Shown here: positions 17,401 through 25,937 of the stretch, one piece after another | How the letters are laid out: the number at the start of each line of letters is the position of its first letter | Position numbering within the stretch: position 1 is the stretch's first letter | DNA from: Azospirillum sp. 412522 | Lineage (GTDB): Bacteria; Pseudomonadota; Alphaproteobacteria; Azospirillales; Azospirillaceae | NCBI RefSeq assembly: GCF_019805165.1 | Contig: NZ_RWIJ01000025.1 | Span: forward strand, 1-64,000 | Length of the DNA stretch: 64,000 nt | Reading direction: 5' to 3' | Translations under genes and position numbers: made by a program | Notes under the pieces: model-generated | Database searches by the model: none | What the model was told of the DNA's origin: nothing | Seen by the model: only the letters and a program-made list of their open reading frames with translations

Positions 17401-17482
17401 AAGGCGCGACGCCGGAGGTTCCCATGTCGCCCGACCGCGGGCTGGGGCGCGCGGCGCGCTCCCCCAACCCGGCGAGGACCCG

Positions 17483-17935
17483 ATGCTGAAACGACTACAC
17501 GCCGCTGCCGGCTCCCTGGCACTTCTAACCCTGCTCTCCTTCTGGATCTCGACCGTGGTGGCGGAGGGCTTCCTGGGCTGGCCGGCGGTGGTCGCCGTCA
17601 AGGGCGCCATCGTCAACGGGCTGTTCGTCCTGGTTCCCGCCATGGCGGTGACGGGCATGACCGGAGCCGTGCTGTCCAAGGGACGCGGCGGCGGGCTGGT
17701 GGCGGCCAAGACCAGACGGATGAAGATCCTGGCCGCGAACGGTGTGCTGGTCATGATTCCGGCGGCGCTGTTCCTGAACGTCAAGGCCACGGCCAACGAG
17801 GCGGACGCCCTGTTCTTCCTGATCCAGGTCGTCGAGCTGGCCGTGGGCGCGGTGCAGATCGCCTTTCTGGTCAGGAACGCTCGTGACGGACTGCGCATGT
17901 CCGGGCGCCTGGGCGGGCGGCGTGCCCATGTATGA
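17483..17935 (+). CDS. Small integral membrane protein, four predicted helices
   Basis: A 150-residue hydrophobic protein with four probable membrane segments: SLALLTLLSFWISTVVA, KGAIVNGLFVLVPAMAVTG, ILAANGVLVMIPAALFLNV and ALFFLIQVVELAVGAVQIAF. A short basic stretch follows the second (KGRGGGLVAAKTRR), and there is a basic C-terminal tail. I recognise no catalytic motif. The start ATG at 17483 has GAGGA upstream; longer frames cover the operator region. Its divergent MarR partner suggests an inducible membrane function such as stress response or transport, but this is inference. Confidence 0.75.
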   Translation: MLKRLHAAAGSLALLTLLSFWISTVVAEGFLGWPAVVAVKGAIVNGLFVLVPAMAVTGMTGAVLSKGRGGGLVAAKTRRMKILAANGVLVMIPAALFLNVKATANEADALFFLIQVVELAVGAVQIAFLVRNARDGLRMSGRLGGRRAHV

Positions 17936-18653
17936 GGGTGCCGAAGACGGCTCATATCGTGGCGTGGTCGTGATGGGGCTGGGTTTGTCGGCCGTGTGGG
18001 TTCTGGATCTCAGAATCTTTACCCGCTTGCGGACAATGCTTCACAGCTCGGTCCGGTTCCGGCAGCGGGTAATCGCATATGGAACCTGATTTCCTATAAA
18101 AAGACTTTCGTCATCCCCGGGAAGGCGCTACGGGATGCACAGATCTCATGTGCCCTTAAGCCACTGGAACAATGACATCTATTCGGCCGTCATTCCCGCG
18201 AAGGCGGGAATCCAGCCGCTTCATCGCTGAGTTTCCTGGATCCCCGCCTTCGCGGGGATGACGCAAAGTTCATTTTATTCCAGTGACTTAATATCGCTCT
18301 GAGTTGTGTGCATCCCGTAGCGCGAAGGCGGGGATCAAGGAAGCTTCGCAGTTGGACGGCTGAAATGGCTGGATTCCCGCCATTCGCGGGAATGGCAGCC
18401 GAATAGGCGGCTTAACCTTTCAACGCTTTTATGGCTCGCGAACCCTGCGCAAGCCGCAGCGTATCGGAGGACAGGGTATCGGAGAACAGGGCTGCCGGCA
18501 TCAAGGCCATTCCGGACAGCCTGAGCATCTTTGCCGCTCCCCACGCGCACTCCGCACAAAAATGTGGCGCAACGCCCTCGCGAGCGCCAAAAAGCGGGCG
18601 ACGTTTTCCCACCGGCCACAGCGCCGCTCCACCCCTCTTCGGACAAACCCTCC
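17936..18653. repeat. 718-bp repeat-rich gap with a 197-bp nested palindrome
   Basis: No gene is supported. The outer arms CGCTACGGGATGCACA (18126-18141) and TGTGCATCCCGTAGCG (18307-18322) are exact inverse complements. Inner arms TTAAGCCACTGGAA (about 18156-18169) and TTCCAGTGACTTAA (18278-18291) pair with one mismatch. In the centre sits a head-to-head REP pair (about 18187-18263). A further REP pair lies at about 18320-18400. AATCGCATATGGAA (18071-18084) repeats the boundary element seen at 7672-7685. Confidence 0.7.
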
Positions 18654-19979
18654 ATGGCAGATTTCTTCCCGCGCTGGCCGCTCGCGACCGGCCCCGTCGT
18701 CCAGCCGGACGAGCGCCTTCCCTGGGGCTCGACCCTGACGCTCGGCGTCCAGCATCTCGTCGCCATGTCCGGCTCGACCATCCTCGGGCCGCTGCTGATG
18801 GGGTTCGATCCGAACCTCGCGGTGCTGTTCTCCGGAATCGGCACCCTGCTGTTCCTCGTGCTCACCGCCGGGCGGGTGCCGAGCTATCTGGGATCCTCCT
18901 TCTCCTTCATCGCCGTTGTCATCGCGGTCACCGGCTACAGCGGCCAGGGGCCGAACCCGAACATCGGGCCGGCGCTCGGCGGCATCGTCGCGGCCGGTGT
19001 CGTCTATGTCCTGATCGGCCTGCTGGTGAGCTACACCAGCACCGGCTGGATCGAGCGGCTGATGCCGCCGGCGGTCACCGGCGCCGTCGGCGCGGCCATC
19101 GGCCTCAACCTGTCGCCGGTCGCCGTCAAGGGCATCGAGGGGACGGGGCCGCACATCCTCGTCGCCCTGTTCACCCTGCTCGCCACCGCCGTCATCGCCG
19201 TCTACGCCCCGCTCGCCATCCGCCGGGTGTCGATCCTCGTCGGCATCGCCGCCGGCTACGCCTTCTATCTCGTGCTGGCCAACGGCATGGGCCTGCTGCC
19301 GCCGGTCAGCTTCGCCGAGCTGGACGCCGCCCCCTGGTTCGGCATGCCGGCCTTCCGCACCCCGACCTTCGATGCCGGCGCCATGGCGCTGGTCGCCCCG
19401 ATCGCCTTCATCCTGGTCGCCGAGAATCTCGGTCACATCAAGGCCATCGGCGCCATGACCGGGCGCAACCTCGACCGCTTCATCGGCCGCGGCTTCATCG
19501 GCGACGGCATCGCCACCATCGTCTCGGGCAGCGGCGGCGGCACCGGCGTCACCACCTATGTCGAGAACATGGGCGTGATGGCGGTCACCCGCGTCTTCTC
19601 CACCCTGATCTTCGTCGTCGCCGCCGTCGCCGCCATCCTGCTGGGCTTCTCGCCGAAGTTCGGCGCCCTGCTGAGGACGATCCCGGCCCCGGTGCTGGGC
19701 GGGCTGGCGACCGTCGTCTTCGGCCTGATCGCCGCGGCGATGGTGCGGCTGTGGGTCGACAACCGCGTCGATTTCTCCGATCCGCGCAACCTCATCACCG
19801 TCGGCGTGACGCTGGTGCTCGGCGCCGGCAACTTCACCGTCACCGCCGGCGGCTTCTCCATCGGCGGCATCGGCACCGCCACCATCGCGGCGCTCGGCCT
19901 CTACCAGCTGCTCGGCATCGGGCGCGGGCGCGAGGCCTCCCGCACCGCCGCCCAGCCGGAAGCGACGACGATTCACTGA
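18654..19979 (+). CDS. NCS2-family nucleobase permease (UraA/RutG-like)
   Basis: A 441-residue transporter of the nucleobase-ascorbate family. QHLVAMSGSTILGPLLMGFDP is the family N-terminal signature, GRVPSYLGSSFSFIAVV follows, and AENLGHIKAIGAMTGRN carries the conserved Glu that binds uracil or xanthine. GGTGVTTYVENMGVMAVTRV and PAPVLGGLATVVFGLIAAAM complete the pattern. Fourteen helices fit the length. It imports a pyrimidine or xanthine by proton symport; the motif variants look most like RutG/UraA, hence uracil is favoured. The start ATG at 18654 begins where homology starts, though no clear ribosome site is visible. It is monocistronic, with REP elements on both sides. Confidence 0.9.
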   Translation: MADFFPRWPLATGPVVQPDERLPWGSTLTLGVQHLVAMSGSTILGPLLMGFDPNLAVLFSGIGTLLFLVLTAGRVPSYLGSSFSFIAVVIAVTGYSGQGPNPNIGPALGGIVAAGVVYVLIGLLVSYTSTGWIERLMPPAVTGAVGAAIGLNLSPVAVKGIEGTGPHILVALFTLLATAVIAVYAPLAIRRVSILVGIAAGYAFYLVLANGMGLLPPVSFAELDAAPWFGMPAFRTPTFDAGAMALVAPIAFILVAENLGHIKAIGAMTGRNLDRFIGRGFIGDGIATIVSGSGGGTGVTTYVENMGVMAVTRVFSTLIFVVAAVAAILLGFSPKFGALLRTIPAPVLGGLATVVFGLIAAAMVRLWVDNRVDFSDPRNLITVGVTLVLGAGNFTVTAGGFSIGGIGTATIAALGLYQLLGIGRGREASRTAAQPEATTIH

Positions 19980-20301
19980 CGGCGGCGCACCCATCCTCCA
20001 TGGGCGCCGACTCAGAGGAGTTTGCCGATTTCCCAATGGGCGGGCACTTCTGTCGGCGTCATCCCCGCGAAGGCGGGGATCCAGGCCTACCCATTGGTTT
20101 CGCTTGGGAAACTCTGGATCCCCGCCTCCGCGGGGATGACGGTCGATCAGGAACGCGCTTGGCTTCGATAGCAATCGAACTTCCAAGTTGGCGCCTGTGC
20201 TTTCCGCACCGCTCCGCCAAATTTTATAAAAACTCCCCATTGAAGGACTAAAGTCCTTTACCCTCTCCGCAAATTGTCCCACCCATTCGCGGAGCCACGC
20301 C
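19980..20301. repeat. Gap with REP pair similar to the one at 5246
   Basis: The pair at 20056-20142 repeats the 5246-5330 element nearly base for base, including the spacer words TACCCATTGGTT and GGGAAAC. The remaining bases carry no supported gene. The end of the gap holds the probable promoter of the next gene, which I cannot define. Confidence 0.65.
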
Positions 20302-21000
20302 ATGCCTCTCGATCCCCGCAGCTTCAACAACGACAACTTTCCCCGCTGGGCGGAGGAGCCGCCGACCCCGTCGGAAGGCTCGCTGGTCCCCGGATCGCAG
20401 TTCCACGAGGAACAATGGATCATGGCCGCCGGCATGCTGGCCCGCGGCAACAGCTTCCTCCAGGTCTCGCGCGGCATGGGGTGCAGCCGGACGACCCTCT
20501 GGCGCGCCTATTACGGCTCGAAGGATTTCCGTCACAGGGTCTGGTGGGAGCGGCAGGCGCTGAACCGCGAGGCCGAGCTGCGGCTCTCCTCGCTGCGCAT
20601 CCTGGTGGCCGAGCAGATCGAGCGGCTGGTCTCCGCCGGCGATCCCGCCACGGTCCGCTGGCTGGCCGAACGCCTCGGCCTGTTCGCCGGCCTCGACCTC
20701 CCGGCGAACAGGCGGCAAGCCTCCCAGCCGGACGATCCGTCCGCCCCCAGGCCCGCCCCCCGTCCTGAAGACCCGCCCGCCGTCACCGTCCCCGAACTGG
20801 ACGACGACGACATTCCCGGCGCCATTCGCGAACGCAAGATGCCCAACCCCGCCATGGTCGCCGCCGTCGTGGCCGAGCCGGAGGCGGAGGGGCCGAAGGG
20901 CGTCTTCCCCTATACCCTGAACCAGTACGAGGAATACCCCAACCTCAACCCCGGCCCGGTGCCCCGCCGTGGCGCCGGCGCTTTCTCCCGCCGCCTCTGA
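20302..21000 (+). CDS. Orphan HTH-containing hypothetical protein
   Basis: A 232-residue protein that I cannot name. Residues 34-75 (EEQWIMAAGMLARGNSFLQ onward, then GCSRTTLWRAYYGS) resemble a homeodomain-like helix-turn-helix of the kind found in phage terminase small subunits and resolvases. Residues 76-122 are helical (HRVWWERQALNREAELRLSS, IERLVSAGDPATVRWLAERLGL), followed by a Pro-rich acidic linker (about 125-160) and a tail ending in basic residues. The start ATG has GGAG 7 nt upstream. No phage genes are nearby, so a chromosomal DNA-binding role or a phage relic are both open. Confidence 0.65.
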   Translation: MPLDPRSFNNDNFPRWAEEPPTPSEGSLVPGSQFHEEQWIMAAGMLARGNSFLQVSRGMGCSRTTLWRAYYGSKDFRHRVWWERQALNREAELRLSSLRILVAEQIERLVSAGDPATVRWLAERLGLFAGLDLPANRRQASQPDDPSAPRPAPRPEDPPAVTVPELDDDDIPGAIRERKMPNPAMVAAVVAEPEAEGPKGVFPYTLNQYEEYPNLNPGPVPRRGAGAFSRRL

Positions 21001-21194
21001 ACCCTTCGCCCCTGAACCCTTCAATGAACATGGAACAGCCGCCGGAAAGCGTTTCACGCCGTTCCATCCTCCCCACCGGACCCCCGATAAAACGCATGCC
21101 CCCTTGAATCCCGGCCGCCCGGTTGCTATTCGCCGATCATCGGCGGACACTCTCCCCACTCGCGGGAGCCGTGGTTGGAAAGGACGGGATCCGT

Positions 21195-22202
21195 ATGGAC
21201 AAGCTGCATGCGATGCGCGTCTTCATCCGGGTGGTCGAAGCGAACAGCTTCTCGAAGGCGGCGGAAACGCTGGGGCTGCCGCGCGCCTCGGTGACGACGA
21301 CGGTCCAGAATCTGGAGGCGGCGCTGGGCGTGCGCCTGCTTCAGCGCACCACCCGCAAGCTCAGCCTGACGCTGGACGGCGCGGCCTATCTGGAGGGCGC
21401 CAGCCGCATCCTGTCGGAAATCGACGAGATCGAATCGACCTTCACCAGCGCCCGCAAGACGCCGCGCGGCCGTCTGCGGGTGGACATGCCGGGCTCCATC
21501 GGCCGGCTGGTCATCATTCCCTCGATCCACGAGTTCCACGACAAATACCCCGACATCGACCTGATGCTGGGGCTGGGCGACCGCGCCGTCGACCTGATCC
21601 AGGAAGGGGTGGACTGCGTCGTCCGCGTCGGCGAGCTGGCCGATTCCAGCCTGCTGGCCCGGCGCATCGGCGCCATCCAGCAGATCACCTGCGCCAGCCC
21701 GGCCTATTTCGCCGAGCATGGCGTGCCCAAAACCATCGAGGATCTGGAGCGCCACGTCGCGGTGAATTATTTCAGCAACCGCACCGGCCGGAACATGGAG
21801 CTCTGCTTCCAGCGCGACGGCGCGGTGCAGGAAATTGCCATGAAGGGCGTCATCTCGGTCAACGACGCCGACGCCTACGTCACCTGCGGGCTGGAAGGGC
21901 AGGGCATCCTGCAACCCGCCCGCTTCATGGTGCTGCCGCACCTGCGCAGCGGCGCCCTGCGCGAGGTCCTGTCGGACTGGCGGCCGCCGCGGATGCCGAT
22001 CTCCGCCGTCTACCCCCACAACCGGCACCTCTCGCCGAAGGTGCGGGTCTTCGTCGACTGGCTGGCAGAACTGTTCGAACGCTGCCCGCTGCTCCAGGGC
22101 GAGGAACTGCCGGACGACCTGTGCGAGAAGCACGAGAAGCACAAGGCCGCGAAATCCAAGGCGCCGGTGGAGCGCGAAGAGCTGCGCGAGTGCGTGATGT
22201 GA
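21195..22202 (+). CDS. LysR-family transcriptional regulator with charged C-terminal tail
   Basis: A 335-residue LysR-type regulator. The HTH is MDKLHAMRVFIRVVEANSFSKAAETLGLPRASVTTTVQNLEAALGV, followed by RTTRKLSLTLDGAAYLEGA and a ligand domain starting GRLRVDMPGSIGRLVIIPSI. It is about 30 residues longer than usual, with a Lys/Glu-rich C-terminal end (EKHEKHKAAKSKAPVEREEL) that is probably disordered. The start ATG at 21195 fits the family N-terminus. The neighbour upstream is an orphan HTH gene, and downstream it converges with the sugar-kinase operon, so the regulated target is not evident. The closest subgroup controls oxidoreductase or efflux genes. Confidence 0.9.
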   Translation: MDKLHAMRVFIRVVEANSFSKAAETLGLPRASVTTTVQNLEAALGVRLLQRTTRKLSLTLDGAAYLEGASRILSEIDEIESTFTSARKTPRGRLRVDMPGSIGRLVIIPSIHEFHDKYPDIDLMLGLGDRAVDLIQEGVDCVVRVGELADSSLLARRIGAIQQITCASPAYFAEHGVPKTIEDLERHVAVNYFSNRTGRNMELCFQRDGAVQEIAMKGVISVNDADAYVTCGLEGQGILQPARFMVLPHLRSGALREVLSDWRPPRMPISAVYPHNRHLSPKVRVFVDWLAELFERCPLLQGEELPDDLCEKHEKHKAAKSKAPVEREELRECVM

Positions 22203-22209
22203 GTCGGTT

Positions 22210-23850
22210 CTAGCCGGCCCTCTCCATAAGCGCGCGATAGGCCATCTGGTCCTCGTGCATCCGCAGGAACACGGCGTATTTGGCGTCGTGATAGGCCCGC
22301 ATCGCCCCCTCGGCCGGCTTGATGCTGCGGCCGGCGCGGCTCATCCCGGCCATGCCGGCGGCGATGTCGGGGAAGGCGCCGCCCGCCACCGCCCCCAGCA
22401 CGGCGGCGCCCAGCAGCACCGCCTCCGGCTCCTCGGGCAGGACCAGGGTGCAGCCGGTGGCGTCGGCATGCGCCTCCAGGAACACCGGGTTCTTGGTGCC
22501 GCCGCCGCAGGCGAGGATGGTGTCGATGGCATAGCCTCTGTCGTTCATCGCCGCGACGATGTGCCGGGTGCCATAGGCCACCGCCTGCACCGTCGCCAGA
22601 TAGAGCAGCGCCAGATCCTCCAGCCCGTCCGACAGGCGCAGCCCGGCGACGGCCCCGCGCAAACTGGCGTCGGCCCGCGGCGAGCGATTGCCGTGGAAGT
22701 CGGGCAGCACATGCAGGTCGCGGGTCAGCAGCGCCACCGGCCCGCCGCTGCGCCCGGCCAGCGCCGCCAGCTCCTCGTTCAGCAGTTGATAGACCGTGGT
22801 GCCGCGCCGCTGCGCCTCGGCGGCGAGGTCGGCATGGCGGGGATGGCCCTGCACCATATGGTCGATCAGCGCGCCGGTCGCCGACTGCCCGCCCTCGTTC
22901 AGCCACAGCCCCGGCAGCATGGCCGAATGATAAGGCCCCCAGATGCCGGGGATGAAGCGCGGCGCTGCGGGACTCATCACCATATGGCAGCTCGACGTGC
23001 CGCCGATCAGCGCCAGCCGCCGGTCGAAATCGACGGTCCCCGTTGCCTCCAGCGGCACCCCGATCACCCCGATCCCGCCGGCATGGGCGTCGATCAGCGA
23101 GGTGCCGACCGCGATGCCCGGCGTCAGCCCAAGCGCGCGCGCCGCTTCGGCACTCAACCCACCGGCGACGGCGCTGCCGACCTCGCCGACCTCGGTGCCG
23201 ATGCGGGCATGCCCCTCATCGACCAGATCGCCCAGCCCGATGGCGCGGAGATAGCCGTTGTCCCACCGCCCCTCATGCCCCAGATAGGTCCATTTGCACA
23301 CCAGCGAGCACAGCGACCGCCGCGCCGCCCCGGTCGCCCGCCAGGTCAGGAAGTCCGGCAGATCGAAGAAATGGGCGGCGCGGCTCCAGCTCTGCGGAAG
23401 CTTCTCCTTCAGCCACAGCAGCTTCGGCGTCTGCATCTCCGGCGACAGCCGCCCGCCGACATAGCGCAGCACCTCGTGACCGCCGGCATTGATGCGGTCG
23501 GTCTGGTCGATGGCGCGGTGGTCCATCCAGACGATGACGTTGCGGGCGTCGTCGCCCTCCGGATCGACCGTCACCGGCCGCCCGGCGGCGTCCAGCACCA
23601 CCAGCGAACAGGTGGCGTCGAAGCCGATGCCGACCACCTCCGGCGTCTCGGCGCAGGCCGCCAGCGCCTCCTGCACCGCGGCGCAGACCGCGGCCCAGAT
23701 GTCGTCGGAGGATTGCTCCGCCCATTCCGGATCGGGCTTCCACATCCGGATCGGGCGGGAGGCGGCGGCCAGCCGGCGGCCGGCAAGGTCGAAGATGCCG
23801 GCGCGGGCGCTGCCGGTCCCCACGTCCACCCCGATCACGGCGCGTGTCAT
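22210..23850 (-). CDS. FGGY-family carbohydrate kinase (ribulokinase-like)
   Basis: A 546-residue sugar kinase. VIGVDVGTGSARAGIFDLAGR is the FGGY phosphate-1 motif, WAEQSSDDIWAAV, GFDATCSLVVLD and VIVWMDHRAIDQTDRIN build the sugar site, and GGTKNPVFLEAHAD is the C-terminal nucleotide motif. Length and motifs match the D-ribulokinase/L-ribulokinase branch that phosphorylates 2-ketopentoses or pentitols. The start at 23850 has GGAGG 9 nt upstream. It is the last gene of the operon, 21 nt after the PfkB kinase gene. Two different sugar kinases in one operon suggest two entry substrates or a ketose intermediate. Ketose specificity is family-based inference. Confidence 0.9.
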   Translation of the reverse strand: MTRAVIGVDVGTGSARAGIFDLAGRRLAAASRPIRMWKPDPEWAEQSSDDIWAAVCAAVQEALAACAETPEVVGIGFDATCSLVVLDAAGRPVTVDPEGDDARNVIVWMDHRAIDQTDRINAGGHEVLRYVGGRLSPEMQTPKLLWLKEKLPQSWSRAAHFFDLPDFLTWRATGAARRSLCSLVCKWTYLGHEGRWDNGYLRAIGLGDLVDEGHARIGTEVGEVGSAVAGGLSAEAARALGLTPGIAVGTSLIDAHAGGIGVIGVPLEATGTVDFDRRLALIGGTSSCHMVMSPAAPRFIPGIWGPYHSAMLPGLWLNEGGQSATGALIDHMVQGHPRHADLAAEAQRRGTTVYQLLNEELAALAGRSGGPVALLTRDLHVLPDFHGNRSPRADASLRGAVAGLRLSDGLEDLALLYLATVQAVAYGTRHIVAAMNDRGYAIDTILACGGGTKNPVFLEAHADATGCTLVLPEEPEAVLLGAAVLGAVAGGAFPDIAAGMAGMSRAGRSIKPAEGAMRAYHDAKYAVFLRMHEDQMAYRALMERAG

Positions 23851-23871
23851 GGCATGTCCTCCGTCCGGTGC

Positions 23872-24795
23872 TTACAGGCTGGCGCAGAAGGCCTCGAACG
23901 CCTCGCGGCCGGCATAGGATTTCTGAGTGCCCGGCCGGGTGATGCTGTCGGCGGCATAGCGCACCGCCTTGTGCAAGGCGGCGTCCAAATCGCGGTTCTC
24001 GACATAATAGCGCGCGAAGCTGCCGATGAAGGCGTCGCCGGCCCCGGTGGTGTCGACCGGCGTCACCCGCACCGGCTCGATCCGCCGCGTCTCCTCGCCC
24101 TCGGTCACCAGCAGGGCACCGCGGGCACCCAGCGTGACGATCACCGTGCGGATGCCGCGCTCGATCAGCGACCGCGCCGCCGCCTCGGCCTCGGCCTCCG
24201 AGCTCACCGGCAGGCCGGAGATGGTCGCCAGCTCGGTCTGGTTCGGCACCAGGAAGGTGACTTGTTCGATCCGCTTGGGATCGAGGTCGGTGGGGGCCGG
24301 TGCCGGGTTCAGCAGCGTCTCGATGCCGTGCCGCGCGCCGAACTCGATGGTGTGGTAGATCGTCTCCAGCGGGACTTCCAGCTGCATGACGATCAGGTCG
24401 CAGCCTTTCAGATCCTCGGCCGCCCGGTCGATGTCGGCCGGGGACAGCAGGGCGTTGGCGCCCTTGATGATCAGGATGCTGTTCTCGCCCGACGGCTCGA
24501 CGAAGATCGGGGCGACGCCGCTGGAGGTGCCTGGCACCCGCTCGACATAGCGGGTGTCGATGCCGGACTCCTCGAAGTTGCGGATGGTGTTGTCGGCGAA
24601 GACGTCGTCGCCGACCTTGGTGACCATCATCACCTCGGCCCCCAGCCGGGCGGCGGCGATGGCCTGGTTGGCCCCCTTGCCGCCGCAGCCCATCTCGAAG
24701 CGCGGCGCCTCGATGGTCTCGCCGGGGCCGGGCATGCGGGCGGTGTAGGTGATCAGGTCGACCATGTTGCTGCCGACCACGGCGATCTTGCCCAT
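23872..24795 (-). CDS. PfkB-family sugar kinase (ribokinase/deoxyribokinase-like)
   Basis: A 307-residue ribokinase-family protein. GSNMVDLITYTARMPGPGET is the N-terminal signature, GCGGKGANQAIAAARLGAEV the substrate loop, and PVDTTGAGDAFIGSFARYYV the catalytic DTTGAGDAF anion hole. The start ATG at 24795 is 8 nt behind AAGGAG; a GTG three codons upstream is less likely. It phosphorylates ribose, 2-deoxyribose or a related furanose at C5. Since the operon ends in deoxyribose-phosphate aldolase, deoxyribokinase activity is an attractive guess that sequence alone cannot separate from ribokinase. Confidence 0.9.
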   Translation of the reverse strand: MGKIAVVGSNMVDLITYTARMPGPGETIEAPRFEMGCGGKGANQAIAAARLGAEVMMVTKVGDDVFADNTIRNFEESGIDTRYVERVPGTSSGVAPIFVEPSGENSILIIKGANALLSPADIDRAAEDLKGCDLIVMQLEVPLETIYHTIEFGARHGIETLLNPAPAPTDLDPKRIEQVTFLVPNQTELATISGLPVSSEAEAEAAARSLIERGIRTVIVTLGARGALLVTEGEETRRIEPVRVTPVDTTGAGDAFIGSFARYYVENRDLDAALHKAVRYAADSITRPGTQKSYAGREAFEAFCASL

Positions 24796-24825
24796 CTTTA
24801 TCACTCCTTGTTACAGCGCCCGGAC

Positions 24826-25911
24826 TCACAACGCCCGGATGGCGCGTTCCCCGGCTTCGGCCTCGTCGGTGGTCAGATAGCCCAGCCGCACGGAAAAGCG
24901 CCGGGTCTCGCCGCCCGCGAGCGTCTGGACATTGCCCTTGGCGCTCTCCGCAATGTAGCCCTCCGGCTCGCAGGTGGAGGGCAGGGCGAAGGCGCAGACC
25001 TTCTGGTCGCTGTTGACCAGCACCCAGCGCACCGTCTTGGGGAACTCCCGCGTGCTGTAGGCGATATGGAAGGCGTCGCCCTCGCGTCGCCGCATCATCA
25101 CCGCGGTGTTGCCCTCCCCATCAGTGCGCAGGCCGCGGATGTAGAAGACCTGTTCCGGGTCGTAGCGGTGCGGCTCGTCCAGCACCTCCATCACCGCCGG
25201 ATCGCGGGCGAGGTCGGCCAGCAGCGCGTCATAGGCCGGGCTGCGCGGCACATGGGCCGGCACCACCGTGCGGACCGCCGTCGCCTCCGGCGTGAAGGGG
25301 GCCGGCTGGACGATGCGGGCGCCCTCGGCAAAAGCAAAATTGACGTGGCACATGTACATCAGGTCCATGGCCGCGCCCGACAGGTTCTCCACCGCCATCC
25401 CGATGTCGAACAGGGCGGCGCCGGGGCGCAGCACCACCCGCGGCCGGGCAACGTAATGGGCGCCGAAACCCATCACGTATTCGCGCCGGCCGGTGACCGC
25501 CATGTAGGGGCCTTCGTCATCCTCCCCCACCTCCAAACCGGCGGCATCCATCGGGGCGCAGGGCATTTCGCCATGCAGGAGATGGCTGTCCTGCGGGCCG
25601 GGGCAGCCGTTGCGCAGCAGCCCGGAATGGAAGGCGAAGCAGCCATAGGTGCCGACGATCTCGGTGGCGGGGCGCGGCATGTCGAACATGTTCGCCATGG
25701 TCAGGTCAACGCCGTCGAACACCGCATCCCACACCATCTGGCCGTAATAGGGCAGCACCACCAGATGGCCGCGCCGGTTGGACAACCGCACCGCCTCGAT
25801 TCCGCTATCGTAGCGGAACAAGCTGGCGGTCATGCCGTGCGCTTCGGCGACCGGGCGCTCGGCCTCGCCGAAGAAGCTTTTGCGGAAATGGATTGCGGTT
25901 CGGACGCTCAT
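24826..25911 (-). CDS. DUF4432 aldose 1-epimerase-like protein
   Basis: A 361-residue protein of the galactose-mutarotase fold (DUF4432 group). Recognisable segments are GIEAVRLSNRRGHLVVLPYYGQMVWDAVFDG, HSGLLRNGCPGPQDSHLLHGEMPCAPMD, containing the family's His-Gly pair, and MYMCHVNFAFAEGARI. The group is often encoded beside sugar ABC transporters and kinases and is thought to interconvert sugar anomers or to epimerise. The start at 25911 has GGGAGG 8 nt upstream. The gene lies between the permease and kinase genes, so it probably prepares the imported pentose or deoxypentose for phosphorylation. Confidence 0.85.
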   Translation of the reverse strand: MSVRTAIHFRKSFFGEAERPVAEAHGMTASLFRYDSGIEAVRLSNRRGHLVVLPYYGQMVWDAVFDGVDLTMANMFDMPRPATEIVGTYGCFAFHSGLLRNGCPGPQDSHLLHGEMPCAPMDAAGLEVGEDDEGPYMAVTGRREYVMGFGAHYVARPRVVLRPGAALFDIGMAVENLSGAAMDLMYMCHVNFAFAEGARIVQPAPFTPEATAVRTVVPAHVPRSPAYDALLADLARDPAVMEVLDEPHRYDPEQVFYIRGLRTDGEGNTAVMMRRREGDAFHIAYSTREFPKTVRWVLVNSDQKVCAFALPSTCEPEGYIAESAKGNVQTLAGGETRRFSVRLGYLTTDEAEAGERAIRAL

Positions 25912-25937
25912 GGGATTTCCTCCCTATCGGAAGCCGT

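Noticed and set aside
17883..18089. 68-codon plus-strand frame after the small membrane protein
   Set aside because: It overlaps the end of the membrane protein gene, lacks a ribosome site and runs into repeat DNA.
5246..20142. CRISPR array suspected from the recurring palindromic units
   Set aside because: Units occur as inverted pairs at scattered gene gaps, with no regular spacing or unique spacers and no cas genes.
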